Assembly: GCA_007026445.1 (NCBI GenBank)
Contig: VDMD01000033.1
Location: 124,001-188,000, forward strand
DNA from: Schizophyllum amplum
Taxonomy: Eukaryota > Basidiomycota > Agaricomycetes > Agaricales > Schizophyllaceae
Direction of reading: 5' to 3'
Length of the DNA: 64,000 nucleotides
In this document: positions 28,120 through 39,336 of the stretch, piece after piece
Layout of the letters: each line of letters starts with the position of its first letter
Position numbering within the stretch: position 1 is the stretch's first letter
Notes under the pieces: model-generated
Told to the model about the DNA's origin: nothing
The model's database searches: none
The model's input: only the letters and a program-made list of their open reading frames with translations
Translations under genes and position numbers: made by a program

Positions 28120-28877
28120 TATCAGTCGATGAGCAGTCGGCATCGGAGAGCCACTCAACAATACCGGACAGCCTCGGAGATTTTATGGTCGTAAACAGAT
28201 CCGCAGACACTATGTTCGTACAAAATTTCAGCCTCATAGAGGGAATACACGATGGAGGGGAGGTCGGAGAACGTGTTTGAGCAGCTCAAATTCTGCTCAT
28301 GCCAAATGTTTTTATTCCCTGCAAATACAACTTGACGTCCTTTTTGCCCAGAAAAAATCACATAGCATGGTGGACCACCCTAATTGTACATCTATGTTGT
28401 TTTACTGCCTCAAGCGGGGTGATAGGTCACCACAGCGAAGAGTCGATGGTCGAGCTGCTCAAATGAGCCGCTGATGTGTCACATCACATGCCGTGCCGTC
28501 GTTCCGAAGTCTCAGCACGTGGCACGTCTCTCGCATCTGCGCTCGTTGGCATGTCTCAAAAGAGACTTTGAAAGCTTTTCATGGTGCATATGACTATTTG
28601 TGAATATTTTCTCTTCCGCAGGAAGGAGCGAACTAGGTTGAACGCCTCCGAAGAGGCACAATCGGCAATTGCCGACGTGATGTGACGGACTGCTCAGCGA
28701 CTGCTTTGCCCCTAAGTTGGCCGATTTCACGATGATCCAGCTTTCTCGCCTCACGTCTATCTCTGGTGCTCTGTCAAAGTACATAGATCGTATCCAGTAG
28801 CTCATAGTACATGATCGCTGTATCTACTTTTACCCAAAGCCTCACGTGAAAAAAGTCCGGGCGTCGACAAAAATTGG

Positions 28878-28903
28878 GCTGCTCATCGAGTGATTGAACA
28901 CTG
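28878..28903 (-). repeat. Right terminal inverted repeat of the TA element
   Basis: 26 bp, ending CACTG and followed by TA; exact complement of the left repeat. Confidence 0.9.
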
Positions 28904-29783
28904 TAGCGGGCCATCTCAGGGCCGGACAGCCAGTACGCGAAGATGATACCGCCTGCAATGTTTCTCACACAGGGTGCAGTTCATCACCAACGACAACACT
29001 GTATGTAGCTTAATCCCTTCTTTTGAGGCGTAGGGCGATGACATGCCAACTAGTTATTCGGACGACATCGTGACATGATCGTGTACTCGCGAGGCAAAGC
29101 TCTGCGGGGTAGTGCCCTGCTCGATAAGCTCGACGCAGATGAACTTGCCCACTCGCAAGCGCCGACCTGGTCGTTCCCGCAAGAGCTTCGCCTCACGCTA
29201 TGCGCTTGACTCATTCTCGAGGTCGGCGCAAAGCAATAGGTTCCTTCTTTCCCATCTTCATCTCTAGTGGCCTGTCCCGAGGGCAGTCAAATGCTATGGG
29301 TTGCCTCTTATGCTCTGCGGCGCATCCTACACGCCTTTCACCAGCAGTACCGTCGGCAAGGCAAGTTTTCTGCCAATCATCTGCATCGTGCGCGTGAGCT
29401 CTGAAGGCCTGACGCGGACGGCTCATCCCAGTGTCGAGCTCTTGTTTCTCTTTGTAAGTCATCCGTATTTATGAGCTTGCTGACTACATCCTCTAGTAGG
29501 ATAGCAAGTCGGCAAAGAGAAAGCAGGGTTTCTCAGTTCGCAGTGATAGCTCGCGAATCGCAACCGCTGCTCCATGTGAACGTCTACATACAATCATCCA
29601 TGCACCCTTCATCGATTGCAATTGAGATGCACTCTGGATGAGACCCGAAAGAGACGCGCGCTGAGAAGAGGCCGCAGGGCGCGCCCGCCGGGGGCAACCA
29701 GCGCGCAATGCGCATCCCGCCGCCCCGCGCCCTCCGAGGCTGCAAAACGGATCAGCCGCGGGCCGCGCGGGGTCCATCATCGA

Positions 29784-29790
29784 TATAAGG
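29784..29790 (+). promoter_or_regulatory. TATA box of the RidA gene
   Basis: TATAAGG lies 84 bp upstream of the ATG, followed by a pyrimidine-rich leader. Confidence 0.5.
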
Positions 29791-29873
29791 TTGCCGGCGC
29801 CTCCTGCGTGCAGATCACCCTCTCTCCCCTGCTCCCCCTTCAACCTACCAAGCCCCCTCCCCAACCCACGAAA

Positions 29874-30415
29874 ATGCCCAAGGAAGCCGTTCTCACCCTG
29901 AACGCGCCGCCCCCGCTCCCGGGTATTTACTCGCAGGCGATCAAGGCGGGCGGCATGGTGTACTGCTCCGGCGCGGTGCCCATGGACGCGAAGACGGGCA
30001 AGCTCATTGAGGGCGATGTCGCGGCGCACACTGTGGGTTTTGCTCAGTAGGAGGGGGAAAGGGGGAGGCTGATCGATGGCTTGTAGCACAAATGCATCGC
30101 GAACCTGAGCGCGATCTTGGAGGAGGCGGGCACGAACCTGAACAACGTCGTGAAGGTCAACATCTTCCTGGCGAACATGGTGCGTGGTCCCATCTTTGGC
30201 TGACCGAAGGAGGTGCTGATTGCATGCGCAGGACGACTTCGCTGCCGTGAACGAGGTGTACAAGCAGTACTGGGGCGATGTGAAACCATGCAGGACGTGC
30301 GTGATGTGTTGACCGATGTCGAGCACGATGTTGACCCCCCTGCAGCTGTGTCGCGGTCAAAACTCTCCCTCTCAACACGGATGTCGAGATCGAGTGCATT
30401 GCGACCCAGGAGTAA
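29874..30415 (+). CDS. ridA: RidA/YjgF/YER057c family enamine-imine deaminase
   Basis: Small trimeric enzyme of about 130 residues that hydrolyses reactive enamine/imine intermediates from PLP enzymes such as threonine dehydratase. Family features in order: YSQAIKAGGMVYCSGAVPMD near the N-terminus, HKCIANLSAILEEAG after the first intron, NNVVKVNIFLANM, DDFAAVNEVYKQYW, and PCRTCVAV with the conserved Arg that binds the substrate carboxylate, ending in DVEIECIATQE. Three introns of about 50 bp (gtgggt, gtgcgt, gtgcgt donors) join cleanly. Probable cytosolic or mitochondrial location cannot be decided; no strong targeting peptide is visible. Confidence 0.93.
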
Positions 30416-30643
30416 ACGTGTAATATACGGAAGGGAATCTGTATCTTTAGGGAATATAGCCGTGTATCATCGCAGTGTCCATCGGGACCGATCGCTGCCC
30501 ATTCGTCGTTCGTATCCCCGAAGTGCTTGGTGGCTCATACGGCTCAGAATCACTCGTCAGTCTTCATCGGAGTCCCGCAGACAATCAATACACAGTCCGA
30601 GCCCTGGGTTGCAGGTGCATTCCATTTTGTCCCAGACCACCCT

Positions 30644-31716
30644 CTACCCGGCGAACTCGTACTTGGGGAGGCCCTTTACGCCCACCTTGTACCGGAACAT
30701 CTGCCCTCCGTCGTCGTCCGCCAATGCTGTCGGCGACCGATCTCGCGCGCTCGCGATGTACAACTCGTCGTAGTTCGGTCCGCCGAACGTCGTGCATGCC
30801 ATGTTCTTGGCAGTGAACTTGATCGTTTTTGTCTGTTTGCCTGTTTTGTCGAAGCACATCACGCTGTAGGCTCCCCACATTGCGATCCAGAGGTTGCCCT
30901 CGACGCTGAGGTCGAGACCATCAGTCCGATGATCAATGGAAGAAGGGGAGAGAGGCGCACTCGAGGACCATGCCGTCGGGCTCCCCGCCTGCCTCGCGAC
31001 GGTCGATAAATATGCGCTTGTTGCTGATGGTGCCGGTCTCGAGGTCGAAGTCGTATGCCCACACGATCTGCGCCAGAGAGTCGTTGAGGTACACTATAGA
31101 CAATATATCAGTAATAGTCCTTGGAGCACGAAGGACGCGACGCACTCGTCTTGTTGTCTGGGCTCCATCCGATCCCATTCCCGCACGCGAGCCCGGACTC
31201 CATCTGCGTACATGTCCCATCGGGGTCGTACCGCCAGAGTCTTCCGATGGGCGTATAGTCCTTTGGGATCTTGCCCGCGCCGTGTGGCATCACCTTCACG
31301 TCGATCTCCGCGAGCCAGAAGCGGCCCGCCGCGTCCACGCCGCCGTCGTTGAACCTGCGGATGCCCCTGTCGCTCGTCGGGATGATTTCCTTCAGTATCT
31401 CCAGCGCGCCAGTGGCCTCGTCCAGAAAGGCTACACCCTGGTAGTACGCGCAAATGTACGAGCCCGGGTGGCCGCGGCGGAACAGCTGGACGGTGACGCT
31501 GTCGGCGAGCTTGAGGGTGCGGATGTCCCCCGCGGCATCGCCAGTAGTGGGGTCAAGGGAGAGGATGTGGATTTCGGCGGGGTCGTCGAGGCAGTCGTTC
31601 CAGTGGAGGGTGTTGTCCGAGGCGCGGAACACGGGAGCTTCGCCGAGGATCATGGGGGGATCGAGCTTGAGCCAGGGGCCGCCTCCAACCTCGGTAGCGA
31701 TTGTGTCAGTGCTCAT
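30644..31716 (-). CDS. SMP-30/gluconolactonase-like beta-propeller hydrolase
   Basis: Six-bladed beta-propeller lactonase family using a divalent metal. Seen are LGEAPVF near the N-terminus (the metal-binding Glu), FNDGGVDAAGRFWLAEID, CGNGIGWSPDNKT with the metal-binding Asn, and PDGMVLDVEGNLWIAMWG, which carries the conserved Asp. About 310 residues, the usual size. Two introns are placed: near 31095-31150 and, with a gtgcgc donor, near 30910-30965. The start at 31716 (MSTDTIATEVGG) lacks a signal peptide, so the protein is cytosolic. Likely acts on sugar or other lactones; substrate not assignable. Converges on the RidA gene. Confidence 0.87.
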
Positions 31717-32235
31717 GGTGTGTAAAAGTGAGTGAAGCAAGGGATGGGGTGCTGGCTAGCGAGAGACGAGATGACCGGGGCGCTTAAGGAGAGTGTCGGC
31801 ATTGCACTCGATTGGTATTTGAGCAGGAGATCTATAGGAGATAGGTTCATTGTTCTGTCCGCGGACCGGCGGCGCGAGTACACGGCGAGCCAACAAAAGG
31901 TCCGATAAGAGCTGTTCGTCGTCGAACGCGTTGCAGCGAAAGCCTCGGTGCAGAAACAGCATGCTGCATGCAGAGTTCAAACTGGCGACCGGCACTTGCC
32001 GGAATGCATGATGGTGCTGATCCCCGGGTTGCCGACCTCCGAGCTTCGGGCCGCCGTCGCATGACCCACCGGCTTCCTTGTCCTCTTCCTCTTCCTCAGT
32101 GTGTGTTCCTCCGTATGCGCTAATACAGCCGGTTTCCTTTCTTTCTTGATTTCTGCCATCTCGTACACATCTAATCGCTGCGCCACGACTTCCTCACGAC
32201 CTCCGCGACCCGGTCATCTTCAAAACGCACGCGAC
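31717..32235. other. Divergent promoter region
   Basis: Lies between the SMP-30-like gene and the vezatin-like gene, reading away from each other. No ORF or repeat is supported. Confidence 0.5.
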
Positions 32236-35117
32236 ATGGCTCAAGCCGTGTACGATGAACATCCGTTAGAGCAGTATCTCAGAGGTAAGGGAGCTGCGTT
32301 CAGCGATTCATAGTCTAATTCTCTACCAGACGAGGCCGGTGAGGTCCAGGAGTTGATGCCAGGCGCCTCCGCCGAATTCCCACCGCTTGACGACGAATGC
32401 GAAGCCCCCGATGGCGAATACGCGGATACCTTGACTCCCCTGCAGGGCTTTGTCCTCGAGCTCATTGAGGTGTGTGGTCTGATACTGGAGGCCCGAGCGA
32501 ACGCTGATGTCGTCCTTGCCGACAGGTCATCTCAAATCTAGTTCAGCAGCTGAACGCGTCAAGCCTCCCCTCCTCTCCCTTCGTCGAGCGCTTCAAATAC
32601 CACGTGATATCCTCCTCGCTCCTGGCCGACTCTGTCGCGCCGTCGTCAACGCGTTTGTCCGCCTCGCCGCCCACGCTGCCTGGCAATCTCGCAGACGACC
32701 AACAATCCATAGGTGGCGATTCAAATAGCAGCCGGCCATCCTTCGCAACTGTGCTCGCATCCTCAGAGTATCCAGGGTGGTATGTCTCTGGGGGCATCGC
32801 ACTCCTCGCGTTGCTCCTGTCGATCGAAGCATATGCTCTCATTCTTCTCGTGTGCGTAGCTACCGCAGCCGTGTTAACGATGAACCAGGACAGCCCAGGG
32901 AGACCTGACTTTGCGGCCGTGAGTATGATCTGCAGTGCCTCTCCTCTCATTGCTGAATTACTGGTAGACCTTGGACGTATTAGATGCGCTGGTGTCTGCG
33001 GGCAACATGTGGGACTCAGCGGTCTCAGAGGCGCTTCAAGCAATTGAGCGAGACGAGCAGCGGTACGTTCTGGATCTCGGGTATGCCAGCTATATACTGA
33101 CTATATACCCAGCATGGCCACCAGCGCATCCTCACCCTCAGCGGCCCCGACGTCGCCGCTACGGGTGGCACTCAACTCCTCTATGCACAGCACCCAGACC
33201 CAGTGCGATAACGTTCGACAATTGTTCGTGGCACTCACTTGCCCTACCGAACTTGCGCCTCTGGCCGAGATGTATGCGCCGTCGTCGCCCTCAAGACCTC
33301 CATTTGCCGAGTTGCCCAACGCAGACCGTCCCCTCTCCCTGCCCACTCGGAAACGGACGAGTTCTCTCACTTCGATGCCGACGCCAAGCATGAAGCGCTC
33401 GACTTGGAACGGCTCGTATGCTGCGCTCGCAAGAGCGGGAAGCCCGACGATGCAAGTGCTGACTCACCGGCAGAAGCGCCGCTCCGACCTATCTTCGCTT
33501 CTGCAAGTCAGTGCTGGTTCCCCGGTCAAGTCTCGGAGCGCCCCGGGCACGCCTACTACTCCTGCACTGGATGGCGTGCGAGAAGAGGAGCCGGAGCCAG
33601 ACGTCGCTGATAGCCCGAGCGCTTCTATGTCGAGCTTCGGCAGTGCAGCGCTTGACCTGCGCCGCAAGCGGCAAAGCATGGGCCTGCAGAGCCTTGGGAT
33701 GTCCTCTGCGCGGAGTTCTCCTTCGCTGGGCTCGAGACATCCGCTCTCGCTCATGTCGCTCACGAGCTCTGTACATGAAGCACTCGCGGCACGGCGGTAT
33801 TCATGCGCACATCTGCTAGCGCTGCGCTTCGGCGACGATGACGACGAGTTGTATTGGGAGGACGTGCGCTCGGTAATGAGCCTGCTCACGGGCACGCTCG
33901 CGGACGTCACTGCGCGGCTCGCGGAAGCGTTCGAGGAGGTCGATACTCAGAAGCTCAGGGATGAGGTGCCAACACCGACACCATGGGACGCCGAATCGAG
34001 CTTTGGCGCGGACAGCCGCCGGTCGAGTCTCAACCTGGATCACCTGAAGAACCGGCGTACCAGTCTCAATGCGGATGGCTCTCGTCGATCCAGCGCTGGT
34101 GAGCTTCGGAATCGGCGGTCATCAATGCTGCGGCACGCGATGAACAATTTCGCGCCGACGCCGGGGCCGCTCACGCGTTTTGCTGCGCACGTTCATACTA
34201 TCTCGTCTGCACTTGATGACGCCCGCGAGGAGCTCGAGCGTACCGTTGCTGCACTGAAGGAGGACGATGCGAGCCCGAGGACGCAAGACGCAGAGCAGAA
34301 GCAGCACCCCGCCCTCGCTGCGTATGAACGATTGCGTCGCGAACTTGGGCTCGCGCTGCGCGAGTGCGAGCGCGGGCGCGATCGTCTGCTCGATGCCGTT
34401 GCCCCCGTCCCGCCACCTGGCGTTGAAGACGACAGCGAGGAGCTCCCCAGTCTCAGTCACGATCTCTCTGACGATTCGGATAAGCCCGAGCCAATGGATG
34501 AGGACAACGATCCTTACGGGGGCATCGCTGCCCTCGAGCCGGATGGCGAATATGTCGGTGCTGCGCCTGACTTCCGAGATGATGTCGCTACGACACTGCT
34601 GGCGAGCTCGCGGCTCCCGCCGCCGGGCGTAGAGCAGGTGTTTGAGGACGACGCGGGCAGCGCGCTATTGCGCCTGCGTGAGCGCCCTAAGCTGTCGCGA
34701 GACGAGCGCATCAAGGCGGCGAGGGCTGCACGCGAGGCGCGAGCAGAGGAACCCCCGCGCCGTGGGTTTGGCCCGGGCGGTGAGGTCGTGCAGGAGCTGA
34801 AGGACGTCATCTGGAAGGTCGGCGAGCGCCGGCGGCGGTTAACGCTCGACACCAAGCCCCCGCTGTCGCAGAGCGCGCAGTCTCCCTTGGACACGCCGTC
34901 TCCCGAGTTTGAGGCGGCGCAGACGCCCCCGCGGATGCGATACGAGGACTCGGCGCGTATGTCGATAGTGCTTGAAGATCTCCCCCGGATATCCCTCGAG
35001 ATGCCAACGACAAGACGCTCGCAGTTCCTGCCGACGTTGCACGAGGACTCCCCCGTCATCCCGCGGGGCGATCTCCCGAGACTCCCGGCGTTCGAGGAGT
35101 TCGGCTACGGCGTATGA
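32236..35117 (+). CDS. Vezatin/Inp2-like membrane protein (myosin-binding domain)
   Basis: The N-terminus reads MAQAVYDEHPLEQYLRDEAG, followed by a segment with KYHVISSSLLADS and a hydrophobic stretch of about 35 residues (GWYVSGGIALLALLLSIEAY and onward) that can form one long or two close membrane helices. This layout resembles fungal vezatin-domain proteins, which link peroxisomes or other membranes to class V myosin; I infer the family from layout and could not align it. The C-terminal two thirds is a long soluble part rich in Ser, Arg and Glu, with RRSS/RRTS phosphosite-like motifs at about 34020-34130 and predicted coiled coil at 34200-34400, ending FEEFGYGV. Four or five introns lie before 33114; the last exon is about 2 kb. 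Confidence 0.65.
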
Positions 35118-36027
35118 CTGCACATGTTTACCGCGCTCGACCCATAACGCGACAGCACCTCCTACGCTTTACGGCGCTTTGAGCGAAGCATCATCATCCT
35201 GGCAACCCTCACCTTTCCCCCTCATCCTTCCTCCCCCTCATCCTTCCTCCCCTTGCATACGCACACACATATCTGGATCTGGAGCATCTTATTCCGTATT
35301 ATTGCAGTTCGCTATCTATCCCTGGACCTCCGCTGCGAGCGTGGATGTTATTACCTACTCTATCGACCAACACCCCGCCGGCTTCCCCGTCCGCTATATA
35401 AAATGCGAACCTCCCTCCCTCACGTTCTTTTTGTGGCCGCCTCCGGCCTTCGCTATCGTTGATTATTAACCTAGGACCGTACACGCGTATGTGTATGGTC
35501 GTAACGTCGCTTTATGTGATACATGTAGTCTTGCTGTTTGGACGTGGTACCGTTGGGGGGCTCGCGGTAGTCAATGTATGCGTAGAGTCGCTCATGCATG
35601 GGACCCTGTGCGAACCTATCGGCTTGAGATTGCAAAGGGCAACTATGATGTTTGTGCACGGAAATTGGAAGGCTTCTTCCCTATGATTATAGTACTGCAG
35701 CTGCAGCAAGGTGTCTTTTTGTGTTATAAACGGGGAGCGGCGCGGCCAAGAGCTGGCAGATTTGAGAGTCCGTGAGCTCGCAAGCTCAAAGCGCCGAAAA
35801 AACAATGGGCTGGTCCGGCTGGAAGTACAATGGGGATCATTACGTCAGAATCAACAAGCGCCCGATCGGCGTGACCGACGCGCTTTGTTGATTGAAACGC
35901 TCACGCGCGCAGTTCAAGTCTCATCGCCCCCTCCTCCTATTATCATCAGTCGTCGTGCTCTTATTTTGCCGACGTCGACGATCCATCACCAGTCGACCTC
36001 TCCGCTGACTTAGCAAGCACACCCACG
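35118..36027. other. Intergenic region, vezatin-like to RING gene
   Basis: Pyrimidine-rich 3' flank of the upstream gene followed by the promoter of the RING gene. A short duplication of tcatccttcctccccc occurs near 35223-35250. No gene supported. Confidence 0.5.
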
Positions 36028-37443
36028 ATGGACCCATCCCCCTCGTCCCCCTCCCCCTCCGGATCTCGCTCCCTCCCCTCTTCCCCCTCTTATGACGTCC
36101 CGTACTCACAGGACACTCCCCCCTCCCCCACAATCCCCCGCGGCGCCGCCCGTGCGCTCCTCAGCCAGTTCCTCACCATCCACTCGTACGGGACGCACCG
36201 CGCGCGGCGCACGTCCGCCGAACAAGAGGCGCAGATCGCCCGCTTCGTCGCGGGGCTGCCGAAGCTGGGCCCGCAGGACGTGGGCGCGGAAGATGCGTGC
36301 CCGATCTGTCTGACACCGTTTGCGGAGCTGCTGGGGATGGGGGGGAAGGGGAAGGGGCGCGAGGTGTCGCCGAATGCGGACGAGGGAAATGCGCGCGAGG
36401 AGTCGCCGCATGCGCATGGGGTGTCACCGACGTCGGTGAACACGGCGCGTTCGCCTGGTAGGCGACATGGTTACGGCAGCGACTTTGTCTCTGGGTCAGA
36501 TGTGTTGCGCGCAGAGCACGGTAGCGAGGAGGTACGTGAGGGCGTCACGAAGCTCCCGGGTTGCGGCCATGTCTTTTGCATGCATGAGTGCGTCCTATGT
36601 ATGCGTTCTCAGTTAAGATGTGTGCTAATCTTTTCGCTCAGTCTCGTTGAATGGATAAAGAATATGGTGCGCTGCGCCTGCATGGATCTCCTCCCATCTG
36701 CATTTGCCTTCCTCCATACCTTCTATCCTCCCCTCCCCCCACTCATTCCCTCATCTCTTTCCCAACCGCAACTGACATACTCCTCTAGCACGGCAGCTGC
36801 CCGACCTGCCGCCGGACCTACCTCGACATCCGCCCCCGAACCGACTCGGACGACGAGTCCTCGGACGGCGGTGAGTACGTCCCCGAGCGGGATGCAGAAG
36901 AGGAGGATAGCTACGTGCTCGACGACGACGACTTTAGCGAGCCCGACTGGGCTGATACCAACAACGAATGGGCTGACAACAGCGGCGATTGGGCCGCAGG
37001 GGACGACAGCATCGAGTGGGAGGACCACCCGGTTACGGACCACCTCTCAGCGCTGGAGAACAACTTAGCCATAGTGAACTACTCAACGATTGAGGACTAC
37101 CCGACAGCGGAAGACGAGACGACGATGGATGACGACGTGGACCCCGCCTTCGCGGTGGACCTGGAGGGCGACGCGGAGATGACGGACGGGGAGGGCGATT
37201 GGGGGCTGACGGACGGCTCGTCAGACATCATGACCTCGGACGATGCAGACATGGGATCCGCGCGGGATGATGCAGAGATGGATGGCGAGGATGGTGAGTG
37301 GTGCTCGCGTGCGGGGTGTTTGTTTGCGCGCGTCGCTCTTGCCAAAGCTGATTCGTTTCGCAGGCGTCAGCATCATGTTTGATATGGATGGCTACTCGTC
37401 CAGCGCAGACGAGGACTATGTTCCTCCCGGGGATGACAAGTGA
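36028..37443 (+). CDS. RING-finger protein with split RING and acidic tail
   Basis: Probable E3 ubiquitin ligase. The first 90 residues are Ser/Pro-rich with a helical AARALLSQFLTIHSYGTHR stretch. The RING begins with CPIC near 36298 and continues with CGHVFCMHDLVEWIKNM and HGSCPTCRR after two introns (gtgcgt donor near 36588, gtgcgc near 36667). Between the first Cys pair and the CGH there are 84 residues, far more than the usual 9-39, made of charged low-complexity sequence. After the RING come about 200 residues rich in Asp and Glu with repeated W-containing NNEWADNSGDWAAGD segments. A last intron lies near 37294-37362. Substrates unknown. Confidence 0.8.
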
Positions 37444-38096
37444 CGGGCTGTCCCAATCGAAGAGTGCCTCACACGCGCCTTGTACTGTACCTCACATACG
37501 CCTTCTATTGTACCTCCGAGTTCGGCGCTCCGCGCCTCGGCGCCCAGCATCAATATGCCTTTCTCGCAACCTGTATACTTATGCAAAGCGTGTGGCATAT
37601 GCCTGCTATCATGTTCAACAGTCCGGTGATTGTCTTTCTTCCCTTAAACTTGGCGCATTTTGTGGATTCCACGAGTAGGGCTAGAAACTGCTTCTGAAGA
37701 CATAGCAAGGAACCAATCAATCGCGCTTGCCTTGCAGTACGTATACCTTCGCAGTCTTCACGGACAGCGATGCGCGACGGTCAACAGCGCCAGTGTAAGT
37801 AGCCAGACGGCGTCGCGACCTGGGCGGGACGACGTCGGCAATCACACTACGATGTTGAGGGCGAGATTCTGGACAAAAATGCGCGTGCAGTACCTGCCAG
37901 CCTGTGGCGCAAACGTAGAGCGCAGCATGAGTTCGTTCTCTTGGGGAGGTTCTTCATTTCATAGAACGAACACGGTTTTCGGTTAGTGATAGATACATTG
38001 ACAGACAGAAACTTTAATTACATCCGAAAATTATGTGCTGCATTCCACCGCAAACAAGCGGGTACGTCGACAGCAGAGGAGGGCCAAGCTCAAGGC
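37444..38096. other. Convergent intergenic region
   Basis: 3' flanks of the RING gene and of the minus-strand hypothetical gene. No supported gene, RNA or repeat. Confidence 0.5.
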
Positions 38097-38899
38097 TCAT
38101 TCCAGAAAGAGGTGTGAAAGGGTTGAAGCTTGAAGCCTGAGTGAGTGACGCGTCAGTTCACTGGTCTGAGATGCGCTGTTGAACTGGAGTGTGGGAAGAA
38201 CGCGAGGGACAACGACGGCGATCATGAACGACACAGCAAAGAAATTGCGAGATGGGTGTGAATGGGGCACGAGCGAAGGCGGGAAGCACACAAGTAAAGC
38301 CCATCACACACCTTTACGCTCCATCGACTCTCGCGCGTTGATATCAAGGTCAGTCTCGGGCAACTGAATCGACGGATTCCAAAAATCCTTCTGCTTGATC
38401 TGTTTCTCCTCGATCTCCTCGCGCGGAAAAAGTCTGTAGTATTGAGGCGTCGTGGCGACCATCCAGGTCACGCCCTTGCCGTCGGGATCGCGGGGATTAG
38501 TGACCACACAACAGTTCATGTCGTTGTACTGGTCGAATATGAGGTTCAACAAGTAGTTCATCTCGCCGGTGTCGTCCACGTTGTTCGGAGGTCTCATCTT
38601 CAGCCTATCCGCTATCATAGTTGCCCAGCGAAAGGCCTCCTCGTGGGTGAGTGGATAGCCGCCACGAATGACGCGCTCAACGCGTTCGTTCTGGCCACTG
38701 GATGTATGATTAGGCCGACAACCACAGCACGAGGCAGGCAAGCAAGTCTACATAGCTCTGGTACCATCACGGAAAAGGCAACAAGGTCAGGTCCAAGGAA
38801 AAGGGAAAGGGAAAAGGCAAGGGCAGGCCCTGGCAGGGCAAAAGGTGTGGCAGTTGCGAGCAGAAGTTGAAGTTGAAGTTCAACTTACGATGGCATCAT
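38097..38899 (-). CDS. Hypothetical protein with an 11-nt first coding exon
   Basis: Family not recognised. The main exon codes about 130 residues beginning SGQNERVERVIRGGYPLT and containing ATMIADRLKMRPP and WMVATTPQYYRLFPREE, a folded-looking domain. Working backward, an acceptor at 38698 and a gtaagt donor at 38888 join it in frame to an 11-base exon (38889-38899) giving MMPS; the intron is 191 bp, long for this genome. The 3' end is less certain: a gtgtgt donor near 38313 with acceptor near 38145 gives the end LQPLSHLFLE and stop at 38097-38099. Divergent from the mucin-like gene. Confidence 0.55.
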
Positions 38900-39336
38900 G
38901 CGTCATGCGCGTCTCGCGTGATGGGTGCCGCCGAACCGGGAGCGGACAGCGCTTGACAGGCGAGAGTTATAGTCGCATCGCCTGCTCTCCAAGACTCTAG
39001 CTTCAGCAAGTGAGATGGCATGCGGACTTGTCGTCGCAGCTGGTCGACCTGGCGACCGAGTCGGCCGCCGGAACAGCGGTCCGAAGTGCGCCCGTTGCAG
39101 CAAACACACGCAAAGCTGCCTCCATCTTCAACCGCGACGAGCACCAGCGCCCGTTCGCCATCCCCGCCCGCTCGACTCGCCGAGCGTCTCCCCTCTTTCC
39201 CCCCTCATTCCTTTGCAAAACAAGATCAGCGCAGGCGCCGGCCAGTGCAACAGCAAGTCCCACCCACACAAACTTCCTGCTGCCCCGACCTGGCTTCTAT
39301 CAGCCGGTTGTACTTTGTGTATAAGATATAGTAAAC
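38900..39336. other. Divergent promoter region
   Basis: Between a minus-strand hypothetical gene and the plus-strand membrane sensor. Contains a TATA-like ataagata near 39320. Overlapping ORFs here have no family and are rejected. Confidence 0.45.

Larger units (their letters stand above)
28094..28903. mobile_element. 810-bp non-autonomous transposon with TA duplication (Tc1/mariner-like)
   Basis: Perfect 26-bp terminal inverted repeats: the left end at 28094-28119 starts CAGTGTTCAATCACTCGATG and the right end at 28878-28903 is its exact complement. Both ends are flanked directly by TA (28092-28093 and 28904-28905), the target duplication of the Tc1/mariner group. The motif TCGATGAGCAG recurs just inside the left end. 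No transposase coding is visible, so it is a MITE-like derivative. Confidence 0.85.
27104..29873. other. 2.8-kb gene-poor region with a DNA transposon
   Basis: Apart from the 810-bp inverted-repeat element (28094-28903) and the promoter of the RidA gene, no gene is supported here. The short ORFs have no recognisable family. The left part is the promoter side of the His-Asp gene. Confidence 0.5.
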
